Source of the DNA: Mangifera indica
Lineage: Eukaryota; Streptophyta; Magnoliopsida; Sapindales; Anacardiaceae
Length of the DNA stretch: 64,000 bases
Direction of reading: 5' to 3'
NCBI RefSeq assembly: GCF_011075055.1
Contig: NC_058152.1
Location: 5,394,001 to 5,458,000 of the forward strand
Part shown: in pieces, positions 47,995 to 58,546 of the stretch
Layout: each line of letters begins with the position of its first letter
How positions within the stretch are numbered: the first letter of the stretch is position 1
Notes under the pieces: model-generated
The model's database searches: none
What the model saw: only the letters and a program-made list of their open reading frames with translations
What the model was told of the DNA's origin: nothing
Program-made: the position numbers and the translations under genes

Positions 47995-48105
47995 CTTCTA
48001 ACTTAGGTTACCCATAATAACTAAAGAGGTCGCCTGTACCAAAATGTGTTGTTCCCAATTAGGCATTTTATCATGCTTTTTATGTATGCTCCTTGTTAAT
48101 GATTG

Positions 48106-49744
48106 GTAAAAGATGCCCCAACCAATTCTTCTTAAATAGTTTCTTTCCTCAATTATCATTGTTATTTAATTCCCACCAATATATATTGCGGTGTTGTCAT
48201 CTGTGTAAATCCATTGTCCTTTATTCTCAACTATAAATACTATTTCAACCAATTTCAATAAAAGAAAAATTTTTGCAATTAGAGAAACATATTTGGATAG
48301 AACAATATTTTCTTAGAATACATGAATATACAATAATAAGACTGAAAAATATAGAGTAGGATCGAAAATGAATAATAGCAGTGATCGTTCATACCATTTC
48401 TATCATTATCCTACCCATAAAAAATCTTAAAATTTCAATTTTAATTCTTTAAACAAAATAAAGAACAATGTAATAAAATAATTACTTGAATTAAGATGAA
48501 TTTGTTGTCGAGTTTATATGATTTTTAGCTAATTTTTAAATGAAAATTTGGATGAAAAACTATTTTAGAGTTAGAGTTTTCAATGTTGAAGATGATGTTA
48601 AAATATGTATTAATTTGTCATCTTAACTATTTTCTTATAATCTATATCATTTAGCTCCTCTAAAAATATATTATTTTAGTTAATTTCCGCCATAAATATG
48701 AGTTTAAACATAATTTTCTTTTTATCTTTTTAATATCTGTTTTGGAAAACTTACTTTCTGTTTTAGAGTAGACGGAGAAAATCGTGTAATTTATTTATTT
48801 ATTTTATTAAAATTATTTCCTCAAACTTTACCAAATTCAGCTTAAAAATTAAGGGGCAAAAATGTTTATTAAATCGGCGATTAATCGCACCGACCGGAGC
48901 GTAGTCACAGGCATGATATGAGGACGCCAGCAAAATCTTCGTGAGCTTAAACGGAGCCGAGCCTCAAAAGCGGAGCCGTATGAGCCCTTAACAATTTTTC
49001 GGTTCAACGTTCAAATCGCACGCAGTCCATCTCAAAACCTTGAAAAAAAAAACATATCTATGATGAAATGATCGAAAACTGGGATGTGACTGGGTACAGC
49101 CGGTGATACAAAATTGCATTTGCATTGAATTTTGAAGTAATTTCATTTGGCAAACAAACCGCAGTGTACCTAACCCCAGTAAGATTCTAACTCACCCAAC
49201 TTGTTTTATTTAAAGAAACCACGGCCAAGGCCAGCCGTGCTGTGAAACTCTGGTTCATTGATGTCCCTTCTCCTTACACCAAAGTCTCATATCCTTTCTC
49301 TTTTTAAATTTTTTTGAATTTAAATTCTTTGTAGATAAACAGTCATAGACTACTGAATTGAGTAATGATGTGAACATATAGACTGGGTTTACTCCTCTTG
49401 TGGGTTTGGATTTGATTTTAGTGCTTTCTTTGTGTGTATTTAGGGTTTTCTTATTTAAATTGTTTTGATTTTTGCATGGGTTCAGAGGTGGAAGAGGTCC
49501 TGAAAGAAGAGAAGAAAGATGTGGAAGCTAGGAGAGAGTTATGGTATAATTATAGCATACAGAACAACTGTACAAGGTGGTCTTGTGTTAGACATGTCTG
49601 TTGTTTGTGCAAGTAAAAGCTTGAGCTCTTAAAGATCCATTGAGAAATTCTAAAGAGTGTCACAGTCCGCACTAAACAAAGACTTTAAAGGAGGTTTTGA
49701 TCTAATTAGATCGATCTCTTCTCAGTTTTTGTTTCACTTCAGTC
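48106..49744 (+). promoter_or_regulatory. upstream region and 5' leader of the HD-Zip gene
   Basis: No transposon is recognised here. GC rises at 48870-49020. A TATA-like TATTTAAA lies at 49207-49214, about 530 bp before the start codon, and is followed by CT-rich DNA (49263-49305) usual for plant leaders. TTGCATGGGTTCAG near 49473-49486 could be an acceptor of a leader intron. These calls are inferred from sequence only. The transcription start is not shown. Confidence 0.35.
49476..49616 (+). CDS. upstream open reading frame in HD-Zip leader (46 codons)
   Basis: ATG at 49476 opens MGSEVEEVLKEEKKDVEARR and runs to TAA at 49614-49616, ending 128 bp before the main start. The charged first half could be a short coiled helix, and the tail is Cys-rich (CVRHVCCLCK). 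HD-Zip I genes are known to carry regulatory upstream frames in some subgroups (ATHB1). I do not recognise this peptide as a conserved one. It counts only if the leader is unspliced here. Confidence 0.25.
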   Translation: MGSEVEEVLKEEKKDVEARRELWYNYSIQNNCTRWSCVRHVCCLCK

Positions 49745-51071
49745 ATGAAGAGATCACTTGGCAGCTCAGATTCCCTGGGTGCTTTGATGTCAATATGCCC
49801 AACCACAGGTTGTTATAAAGAATCCCATTAACTTAACTTTATTCAGTTTTAATTCATTTATATTCATCTCAAAGATTCATATATATATATATATTTTTAC
49901 TTTGAAGATCAATCACTTTAAAAGATTCGTCTCTAGCAAAAACTTTTTGAGTATTGGAATCAAAGTGATCAGTTTTCCTTTCTGGGTTCTTTTTTTCTCT
50001 TTTCCTATTTCAAGATTGATTGATCCAGTAGTACTGACACTTTCTATTTCTTTGTTTTGATTGGTTCAGATGACCACAGTCCAAGGACCAATCATGTCTA
50101 CAGCAGAGATTTTCAGTCCATGTTGGATGGTTTAGATGAAGAAGGTTGCATTAATGAAGGCGGGGGTTATGTCGCAGAGAAGAAGAGAAGATTAAGCGTA
50201 GATCAAGTGAAGGCTTTGGAGAAAAATTTCGAGGTTGAAAACAAGCTTGAACCTGAAAGAAAAGTTAAACTTGCACAAGAACTCGGCTTGCAACCGAGAC
50301 AAGTTGCTGTTTGGTTCCAAAACCGCCGAGCTCGCTGGAAAACTAAGCAATTAGAAAGAGATTATGGCGTCCTTAAAGCCAACTATGATTCTCTTAAGCT
50401 CAATTATGACGCTCTCCAAGACGACAAAGAAGCTTTGCTCAAAGAGGTAAATTTTGTACTTAAAAATTATTGGTGAATGTGCCCAAGTTTCTAACTTGAT
50501 GAAGATCAGTACTTTGTTTCATCTTTTTGAGTTGATGTTAATATGCATATGTGTGTTGCAGATAAGGGAACTGAAACTGAAGCTGAATGAAGAAAAAATT
50601 GAAGGCAATACTCTTTCAGTAGTGAAAGAAGAAATCATTGTGCCTGAAACTGAAAACAAAGCACTTGTTGAAGAAAGTAAGCCACCGCCTCCGGTGATGA
50701 CATCTTCTCTGGCTGCGTCTGAGACTGAACAAGAAGTTCTCAACTATGGAGGAGTGGCTTCAATGATCCCGGAAGTCAAAGACGGTTCATCAGACAGTGA
50801 CTCAAGTGCAATATTGAACGACGATAATAGTCCAAACGCGGCCATTTCTTCATCAGGGATCCTTCAAAATCAGCCGCATACTCCCCTGTTATCTCCATCA
50901 TCTTCTTCATTAAAGTCGCCATCTTGCTTCCAGTATTCAAAAGCATCAAATTATCAAACCCAGTTTGTGAAAATGGAAGAGCACAATTTCTTCACAGAGG
51001 AGGCTTGTAATTTCTTCTCTGACGACCAACCTCCAATTCTTCAATGGTACTGTTCCGAGCCATGGAGCTAG
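49745..51071 (+). CDS. ATHB-6-like: HD-Zip class I transcription factor, ATHB-6/ATHB-16-like, three exons
   Basis: Nuclear DNA-binding protein. HD-Zip I factors dimerise and bind CAATNATTG sites, and the ATHB-6 group acts in abscisic-acid, drought and growth responses (family knowledge). Exons 49745-49808, 50070-50446 and 50562-51071 join in frame with GT..AG introns of 261 and 115 bp, giving 316 residues (ATHB-6 has about 311). The start [16 protein letters not shown] matches the group's usual MKRLSSSDS opening. Homeodomain spans about 56-115 with [10 protein letters not shown] at 103-112. Leucines 116, 123, 130, 137, 144 and 151 form an unbroken six-heptad zipper, the last in exon 3. The middle is acidic and Ser-rich ([11 protein letters not shown]). 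The C-terminus has [28 protein letters not shown] (activation-type aromatic motif) and ends EPWS. All key residues are present, and it appears functional. Reading on past 50446 ends in intron. Confidence 0.96.
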
Positions 51072-52228
51072 GCGTATAAAGATAGAATAGAAAAGAGTTG
51101 AAAGAAAGTTATGTATGATTTGACTGATCTAAGCAAGGAAGGTAATAGAATGACGGAGGAAGATGAATATTATTATTATGAAGAAGAAGAAGAATAGACA
51201 AGAGAAGAGAGCTGATGATGAGGTTGATGATGATGGAGAAGAAGAAGGAAGAAGGAAAAGAAGGTTCACGTGGGGGATGGCTGGGATCAGGATAGGCATG
51301 TGGGAATGATTAGGTCGTAATTAAAAGGGCCTCTTTTGCTGTAAAAACAAAAAAGAATGAGGAGAAGAAGAAAAAAAAAAGGAAATATTTTGAAACCCAC
51401 TGGGGTTAATGCTGAAATAATGATTTTCTAGTTACTTTTCTCTTTTCATGCATGTATAAATGTTTTCTCAGCATCTTTTTTTTATTTTGCTAAATCTGGT
51501 TTGTGATGAACAAACTTTTTTTTCCTTTTTCAAGCTCATCAAAAAGGAATATAATTTATTTAAAATTATAAATACTTAATGGAACTTTTGTAAAATTTTG
51601 GGAGGTGTTTTTGAGAATTTTTATATATTTTAAGAAAGAAAATGCTGGTAAATTTAAGAATTTTGAAATCCATAAAAAAACTTTTGCTTTAGATTACATA
51701 ATTAAGATATAAATTCAGTGATAACTTATAGTTAAATATACAATTGAATTTAACATATATATTTGTGTATATTCACATATCACATTTTTGTCAATACAAT
51801 CTTTGTGTGTGCGTTTATAAGGCTTTATATGGTTTCTCCCTGAATAGTTTGGCTTTGGCATTATAGAGTGGCGATAGCTTACCCAATTAAAAATGGATGT
51901 TAATGTTTATTTTTAAATGTCAAATCAAAATTGGTATGTTGATAGATAGAAAATTGCCACAGTTGTCTGGAAATGCTGTTGGTCCTCTTTGATTTGAAGG
52001 GTTGAAAGAGAAGTGGAAATTTTTGTAATTAAGCATTATTTAAAAGACATGTTTGAAGCCAAGTTATGTGATGATGAATTTGGGTCGTAAATGTTGAAAA
52101 GGAAAACAGTAAGTTTGAAAGATACATGCTTCGAAATGATTGGATTTCCAAAAGACACTTGCATTTTTTTGTGACTTTTAATTTTTATTTTTACTAAATA
52201 ATAATAATAATAATTTAATTTGAGATAT
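51072..52228 (+). other. 3' UTR of HD-Zip gene and downstream AT-rich DNA
   Basis: The first 350 bp after the stop are purine-rich, with GAAGAAGAAGAAGAA and GATGATGATGGAGAAG runs (51170-51260) and a G-box-like TCACGTGGG near 51266. AATAATGA at about 51416 may belong to the polyadenylation region. Further on no gene is seen. Confidence 0.5.
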
Positions 52229-53083
52229 TAAGGGTGAAGGACTATTTCCCACCAAGTATTATTTTCAAGACAAATATATATTTACGAAATTTAAAAAAAT
52301 TCGAAATCCCACTCATGACTTAACATTTGTTAAAACTTTTATTAAAAATAAAGATAAAATTATTATTTTATCATTAAATCTTAATAATTTATATCATTTT
52401 TCCTTCTTAGTTTAAAAAACTAATAATTTTTTCTTATTATTAAATTTTGGAAAAAATCACTTTTCCCTCTTTTAGGGTTTCAAAATCCTTTTTTCATTTT
52501 TTGATGACTTACTCTGATTGAGCCATCTCCTTTCTCCCCCATGAAAGATGGACTACCGTAACAATCCATCAGTGACGAAAGTAGCTAAGAGGGCGAAGTC
52601 TTCATTATCTAGAAGATGAATTGATCGATTCATATTGACAACGACAAAGTCAAGGTCTTCATTGTCATCTAGATCTGAACAATGATGACGACCTCATCTT
52701 TATCATTGTCAAAATGAATCAAGTGATTTATCTTTTGGACGACAAAAGCTTCATCATCTAAACAAAGCCTTTGTAGTCGGTAAGGTTTTGTCATCCATCA
52801 TCGACGGCGGAGGAAGGAGCTGACTCAATCAAAGTAGATTGTTGAAAAATCGTAAGAGAATTTTGAAACTCTACAAGAAAAAAGTGATTTTTTTAAAACT
52901 TAATCTCGAGAAAAATTTATTTATTTTTTAAACTAAAAAAAATGATATAAATTGTTAAAGTTTTAAAATTTAGTGGTAATAATTTTACCTTTTATCTTTT
53001 ACAAAAATATTTTAATAAATATTAAATTATAAGTAAATTTTTGAGTTTTTTAATTTTGTAACTATACTTTTGTCCAGACGATA
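52229..53083. mobile_element. divergent foldback element related to the 55680 family
   Basis: The left side starts GGGTGAAGGACTATTTCCCA, like GGCCAAAGGACTATTTTCCA at 55680. The arms pair inversely: GATTGAGCCATCTCCTTTCT (about 52517) with the inverse of GGAAGGAGCTGACTCAATCA (52812-52831), and AATTTATATCATTTTT (52388) with AAAATGATATAAATT (52942). The right terminus near 53083 is degenerate, and I found no target duplication. Confidence 0.6.
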
Positions 53084-55679
53084 AAACTTGGCAGGACATT
53101 ATCTTGTGGCCGAATATTAAAAGAGTGTCTAAAAAGACACGCCACATGATTGGATACCAAAATATTAGGCGTCTATTTGGAGCCGCAGTGCAGCTCTGTC
53201 ACTTTATTATTACAAATTTATAATTTAATTAAGGGGTATTGAATTTTTTTTGTCTTTTTTTAATTATGTATATATATATATATATATGCGTATATTACTT
53301 ATCTCAAAATCTGAATAAAAATATTATAATAATAATCTATTTTTTCAAAATATCTTTATTGATATAACTCATACAAAAAAAGAGAAAATTATCTTCTCTT
53401 TTTTTCAATTTTTTAGTAAGGAAATAATCTTTGTAGTATGAAAAAAATTTATCAATAGAGAATACATTTGTAATTAAATAATAAAATTCGTGAGAAAACT
53501 ATTATAAAGAATTCAATTTAAACACAAAGGAGGAAAAAACGAAAATTACTAAATTTATTTAGAGAATTAATATTTGTTGCAAATATTTAACAACAAAATC
53601 ATCCATATTCAGATCAGTCTTGATTCAAGCCTGTATATTATGTGTTTTCTTGATGAACAATAAAAAATAAATAATGCATAATAGATTTATGTTTATGACT
53701 TTATGTGAAATATTATTTTGTTATGATTTCATATTGTTAAATTGTTTAATGTTGTGATTTCATATTATTTTTATTGTTAAAGCTGTTATGATCTTGTTTA
53801 ATGTTATATTGATGGTTATAAAATAAGAAAATTCAAGTCTAAAAAAAAAACCAAACGAAGAACAAGTTGGCGTTAATGCCAACCCCCTTAGGCCCCTTAA
53901 ATTTTTTTTTCTGTTTTCTTCCTTTTCACTAAATTCCTTTATCTCATTCTCTTGTATTTAGGGAGTGGTGGTAGAGTTCCAAGGTTGATAGATTTATCCT
54001 TTACGACTTAGTTATGTTTGTGTTCCAATTTGGTGTCATTTTAGTGTGTATATTATTTTCCTTGTTTTGACAGAGAGTTACATAAAAAATTATAGAATTG
54101 TCACTACCATTTTCTTCCATTTTTTATTATTTTGTCTTGATCAATATTTGTACATCACTTAATGACATGATAGTTTAATGTGTTATAAATACGTGTATGA
54201 AGCTTGGTTACATTGGTCTTGCATTTGGTATCTAATTCGAATTAAATTTAATTGGTATTTGTAATTGATATTGAATTACTTAATTGAGTTCAAATTGAAT
54301 TAAATTTTGTACGATACAACTATGGTTTTATTTTTTAGAGGAAACCTCACATGTCGTTTTGTCATTCATCATCATTGCCAATCCAACAAATTTCATCACC
54401 GAGCGATTGCTCACTAAATTTTTTTCATGCATGAGAGAGCAATTTGATAATCTATGCTATATATGTCAACTATTTATAATATGATCTTCACGGGAAAGCA
54501 AACAAGGACTATTGCAAAAAATAATTGCAAAAGTTTGTACATTCATGTGAAAAAAGCAAGCAAGCATTATTTGAAAATATTCCTTGCAATATTCTATTCT
54601 TCTTTGCAATATTCTCTATACAAATATTTTCTGCAACATTTGCTTTGCTTCTTGGGATATTATATATATATAGAAAGGAAAAGTATTCTTTGCACTATTC
54701 TCCCCGCTTTTCTCCCCCGAGGTCTGAATTTTTTGAACAAATATCCTTTGTAGAATATTAAATTCTTTGCATATTCAATATCAAGGGTTTTAGTGTATGC
54801 TCTTTATGAGTGACTTATTAGATTATTTTTTCATATGCTACTTTAATATGAGATTAACGTCAACTAAAATTTAATGAAATAAAATAAAGTAAGTTTAAAA
54901 TTTTTGTAAATTTAATTTAAAATTTTTTAAATTTATTTGATCTTATTTGACACATATATATAAATTTTGTTTTAAATATTGATACTAAATATCTACACAT
55001 ATTTTTTCTCTATAATATATAAGAAAAGAAATAATAATGTTACTTTTGTTTGATTTTTTAAAATTAGAGATAAGAATAATTTAAATATTTTAATATATAA
55101 AATGATAAAAATATTTAAAGTATAAAAACTGTGATATAAATATTACAAAATTCCAAATTCCATTAAATCCCCTTTTGAAAAGCAAATCAGTTTTTTTTTT
55201 TTTGAATTTAATAAAATAAATGTACGGTTTTGGCAATAAGCGGAGAAACCGCTACATTCTGAATGGAAATGCTGGAGGTCCATGGGGCATGGTTTTTATA
55301 GATCATCATACGACGTGCATCTTTTATCGTTACACCGCACTCTTTACAATTGTAATCACCACGTGTAGGATGATAGGGTCTCTGTTCTCAATCCCATGCA
55401 AACGCATCATCGTGTCTCACTGCACTCTATCATCAGACTTTCTTGTTTTCGTAAAATTTGACACAGGTGATTTCACCACCATATATAATTCTTAACTATT
55501 TAGATCACACATGATGAAATCAGATGAAAGTGAAAGATTTTTTTGAATACTTTCTATTTGTCATGTGCATGGTGGAGATTTGGATATTTGACAGTGCAGG
55601 AGGTTTCAGATGTATTCCAGCATATAAATCATGGATGATAGGGTTTTTTTATATTTTTCACTATGCGTAATTTATTTAA
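53084..55679. other. AT-rich DNA without recognised genes
   Basis: No coding motif. Short TA run at 53270-53287. Repeated TTGCAATATTC words at 54585-54620 underlie two overlapping open frames (54454-54761) that I judge spurious. A GC-richer island at 55215-55500 holds CCACGTGTAGG and a 91-codon frame starting MYGFGNKRRNRYILN with no family. Confidence 0.4.
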
Positions 55680-56576
55680 GGCCAAAGGACTATTTTCCAC
55701 CCAAGGTATGCTGCATTCTTAAGTGTCCTCCCTTTAACTATGAAAATATCAAATACCCACCCATGAGCAGTTAAATTTAACAGAATCCTAACACCTTAAA
55801 ATTTTATCTCTTTTCCCCCCCTAACCCCTAAAAACTAACCATTTCCCCCTAGGCCAAGTTTTGAAAATAGCATTCCCCCCCCTAAGGTTTAGTTTTCAAT
55901 CCCCGATGCCAAATCCGGAGCCATTGCCGACGAGGAAGCCTTCCCGATGCACCACCATGCTCCGACGGCCTCTCTTCTCTCCTCTGGAACGCCAATCGAC
56001 CTAGATCTGGCGAAGACGACTACCTGAAACAACGAAGCTCTTCTTCAGGAGACGAGGCTCTTCGTCTTCCCAGACGAAGACGACGAGCTTGTCTCCGTCT
56101 GGGAAGATGTCGCGTCTTCCCAGACGGAGAAGAGGTAGTCGTCGTCTGGGAAGACGAAGAGTCTCGCCTCCCAACGAAGAGCTTCGTCGTTTCAGGTCAT
56201 CGTCTTTGCCAGATCTGGGGTTGATCGGTGTTCCAGAGGAGAGAAGAGAGGTCGTCGAAGCATGGTGGTGCGTTGGGAAGGCTTCGTCGTCGACGATGGC
56301 TTCAGATTTGGCATCGGGGATTGAAAACTAAACCCTAAGGGGGGGGAACGCTATTTTTCAAAACTTGACCTAGGGGAAAATGGTTAGTTTTTAGGGGTTA
56401 GGGGGGGAGACAGGGATTAAATTGTAATTTATTTTTAATATTATAGATAAAATGACGATTTTACCCTTGAATCCGTTTTTTTTAACAGCCCATGGGTGGG
56501 TATTTGGTATTTTCATAGTTAAAGTGGGGAAACTTGAGAATGCAGCATACCTTGGGTGGGAAATAGTCGTTTGGCC
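55680..56576. mobile_element. foldback MULE-like element with perfect 9-bp target duplication
   Basis: The 897-bp element is flanked by TTTATTTAA at 55671-55679 and 56577-56585, an exact 9-bp duplication of Mutator type. Its ends GGCCAAAGGACTATTTTCCA and, inverted, GGCCAAACGACTATTTCCCA begin arms of about 400 bp each that mirror one another nearly to the centre (CCTTCCCGATGCACCACCAT on the left against ATGGTGGTGCGTTGGGAAGG on the right). The centre is GC-rich and built of GTCTTCCCAGACGAAGACGA-like palindromes. The open frame at 56089-56331 is a by-product of this structure. Confidence 0.9.
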
Positions 56577-56949
56577 TTTATTTAATATGCGTAATGTGCA
56601 TGGTTGACTTTTTTGATATATTTCATCCTAGGGGGTTATTGATATTTTCCATATTAAACTTTTCAATGAATTTTATTTTTTATGTTTGGTAATTTTGTAA
56701 TAGAGTATGAATTATGCAAATATTATAAAAATTAATTGTTTTTTATTATTATTATTATTTTCTTTTTTGTAGAATGTTGTTTGTTGGCATAAGATAGAAC
56801 ATGAAGCAACAACTAGACATGAAAGATTTATAGTAGTGCACTAGTCATAAGTGATGACATGAGGCCATTGTGACATGCTGACGAAAATAAGAGTGACATT
56901 GATGGATGAGTAGGAAACATTTCTCAAAACTACATTTTTTGGAAAGTTT
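56577..56949. other. no gene seen
   Basis: AT-rich spacer with an ATT microsatellite near 56740-56760, preceding the DUF1985-like relic. Confidence 0.35.
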
Positions 56950-57420
56950 TTAAATTAAGAGGAGTCTCGACTCAATGGAGTATTATCACACTTCATTTTA
57001 TTGAGGGAGACTATGAGGGTGAATTTTGGTGAAGAGTTCCAACTTAGATTGAATAGGGTTGACATTCAATTTAGCCCATTTGAGTTCGCCCTCATCTCTT
57101 ACTACAATTTAACTATCGAACCAAAATACAATACTATCTTTTTGCCTCAATCAAACAAAGGATTTGAGAGACACGTTTTTACTATAAGACATTGATCAAC
57201 TATGACACTACGATAAGTGTATTTGAAGCAAGGGCATGAGGGAAAGATGGCATTGATGCTGTGAAGATTATGTTATTATATTATCTACACGTCAAATTGA
57301 TACGCATGGACAATAGAAAAGTGATCAATAAGGAGGTCATCCTACTTGTCTTTTCACTTGGATGAATTTAATTTTTAGCCAATGAGTGTACGAAGATGAT
57401 GTATAAATACATAAGTGATT
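56950..57420 (+). pseudogene. DUF1985-like (MULE-carried Ulp1-associated) relic
   Basis: Frames on the + strand give EGDYEGEFW, then RVNRVDIQFSPFEFALISYY (about 57050-57105), later DAVKIMLLYYLHVKLIRMDN continuing RKVINKEVILLV (about 57255-57350), and LDEFNFQPMSVRR after a frameshift. Plant DUF1985 domains have, in this order, an IRFSxxEFALITGL block, a DAVKLALLYFLExVLLGxxxK block and a LxxFNxYPWG block. Frameshifts lie between the blocks and the protease domain is missing. Assignment is from motif memory and spacing. It is the second such relic in the window (the other is at 9861-10091), and I did not find its bounding inverted ends. Confidence 0.45.
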
Positions 57421-57999
57421 ATACGAGTCTTTTATATGAGAAATCATAATTGATTCAAAGGAAGACCTCTTCTTGTGTTACTATAATTTAATGAGGTCTT
57501 CACAAACCTTCTAAGTAAGTGTATCATCTATCCCCATTAATGTGTGTTCATAAAACAATATGCTAATAATATATTATTAACACTTGCAAACTTTTCCTTG
57601 TGAGTTTGGATCTGTGAGACACTAGAGGCATTAGAAGATTGAACAAAATTGTCACTCTTAGTGACACTCCGAATGTTAAGGTAGCACATTAAAGACACCC
57701 TAGGTCAATATGATGTGGACACTCAATAAGTGACTTTATATTATTAGTTTATATTTATTTTATTTTATTTTATGTTTTGATACGAAAGTATTTACCAAGG
57801 GATAACTAAAAATAGGATAATGTTAAATTCCTGCTTATGGCTTCTTCGCCAAAGAAAGGCAAAACATGTTATGCAAAAATATTAGACTGTATAAACATAA
57901 TCAAAGCCCATACGATGGATTCGTGTTAGAGTTGGCTCTTTACAACCAACCTTTTTTATGATATAAATTCATAACAAGTCATATTTTGTAAGTCAATTT
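57421..57999. other. no gene seen
   Basis: Degenerate DNA after the DUF1985-like relic, possibly its 3' continuation. No motif is readable. Confidence 0.3.
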
Positions 58000-58546
58000 T
58001 GTAATAGCTCTAGTCTAATAACAAGGCTCATTGTCAAGATATTATTTACTTTTGACACACAATCCATCAGAGTTTTGCTTCTAGGTTTTACAACCTAAAA
58101 ACACATCTTGATAATTTAAGAAGCTCATAAGTTATTTAATCAATTAAGTCTTCTCATCCTTAAGCGATGTGAGATGCACATATGCTTAACATTTCTCCCG
58201 TACTTTGTCAATATAGGATTCACTTAACGATGTCACAATTACCCCTTTACGGGACTTAACGTCCTTGCTAAAATTTGTCCTACCATTTCTTAAGAGGACA
58301 CATAAATTAGCTTTCATATCATTTGTAACATCTGTGGTCTAATAACCTAGTCCACTAGCGATATATTGTCCACTTTGGACACACAGTCTATCATGGTTTT
58401 GTTTCTGGGCTTTGCAATAAAAACACATCTAAGCAGTTTAAGAAGTTCACAGGTTATTTAATCAATCAAATCTTCTCAACCTTAAATAATATAGGATGCA
58501 TACATCCTAAGCATCTTTCCCGTGTTTTACTGATATGAGATTCACA
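58000..58546 (-). mobile_element. TRIM (terminal-repeat retrotransposon in miniature), complete
   Basis: Two direct repeats, 58000-58237 and 58324-58546, share TGTAAYA.. ends, TATTATTTACTTTTGACACAC against TATTGTCCACTTTGGACACAC, and TTAATCAAT-AARTCTTCTCA. Read on the minus strand, the repeats start TGTGA, with the polypurine run AAAGGGGT at 58241-58248 and a tRNA-Met-like primer site TGATATGAAAGC at 58310-58321. The internal region is only 86 bp with no coding capacity. AATTT flanks the element on both sides (57995-57999 and 58547-58551), an exact 5-bp duplication. The left repeat has about 13 extra bases at its outer start. Confidence 0.88.

Larger units (their letters stand above)
47143..48105. 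mobile_element. large inverted-repeat element with nested palindrome and MITE
   Basis: Outer arms: ATTAATCATTAAC .. GATGATAAAATGCCTAATT .. GTGACCTTTGTGGTTATTA (47143-47238) pair with the inverse of AACTAAAGAGGTCGCC .. AATTAGGCATTTTATCATG .. TTAATGATT (48018-48104). Inside is a second palindrome (47329-47547) with the same AGGTGACCTCTTTRATTATC end motif, and the hAT MITE at 47642-47994. No transposase is visible. The flanks show no clear target duplication, so superfamily is not assigned. Confidence 0.6.

Noticed and set aside
47606..48001. Arg/Ala/Ser-rich frames on both strands
   Set aside because: They lie inside the GAGCTCG-rich hAT MITE and arise from its word repeats.
50447..50476. Extension of HD-Zip exon 2 to VNFVLKNYW
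   Set aside because: It reads into intron 2. Splicing at GAG|GTAAAT to CAG|ATAAGG restores the sixth zipper leucine.
50519..50743. Minus-strand frame opposite HD-Zip exon 3
   Set aside because: Shadow of the real exon on the other strand.
54454..54761. Two frames of 99 and 78 codons
   Set aside because: They share the same repetitive TTGCAATATTC DNA in different frames and have no recognisable domain.
56089..56331. 80-codon Arg-rich frame (MSPSGKMSRLPRRRRG..)
   Set aside because: It falls in the GC-rich centre of the foldback element; composition and palindromy explain it.
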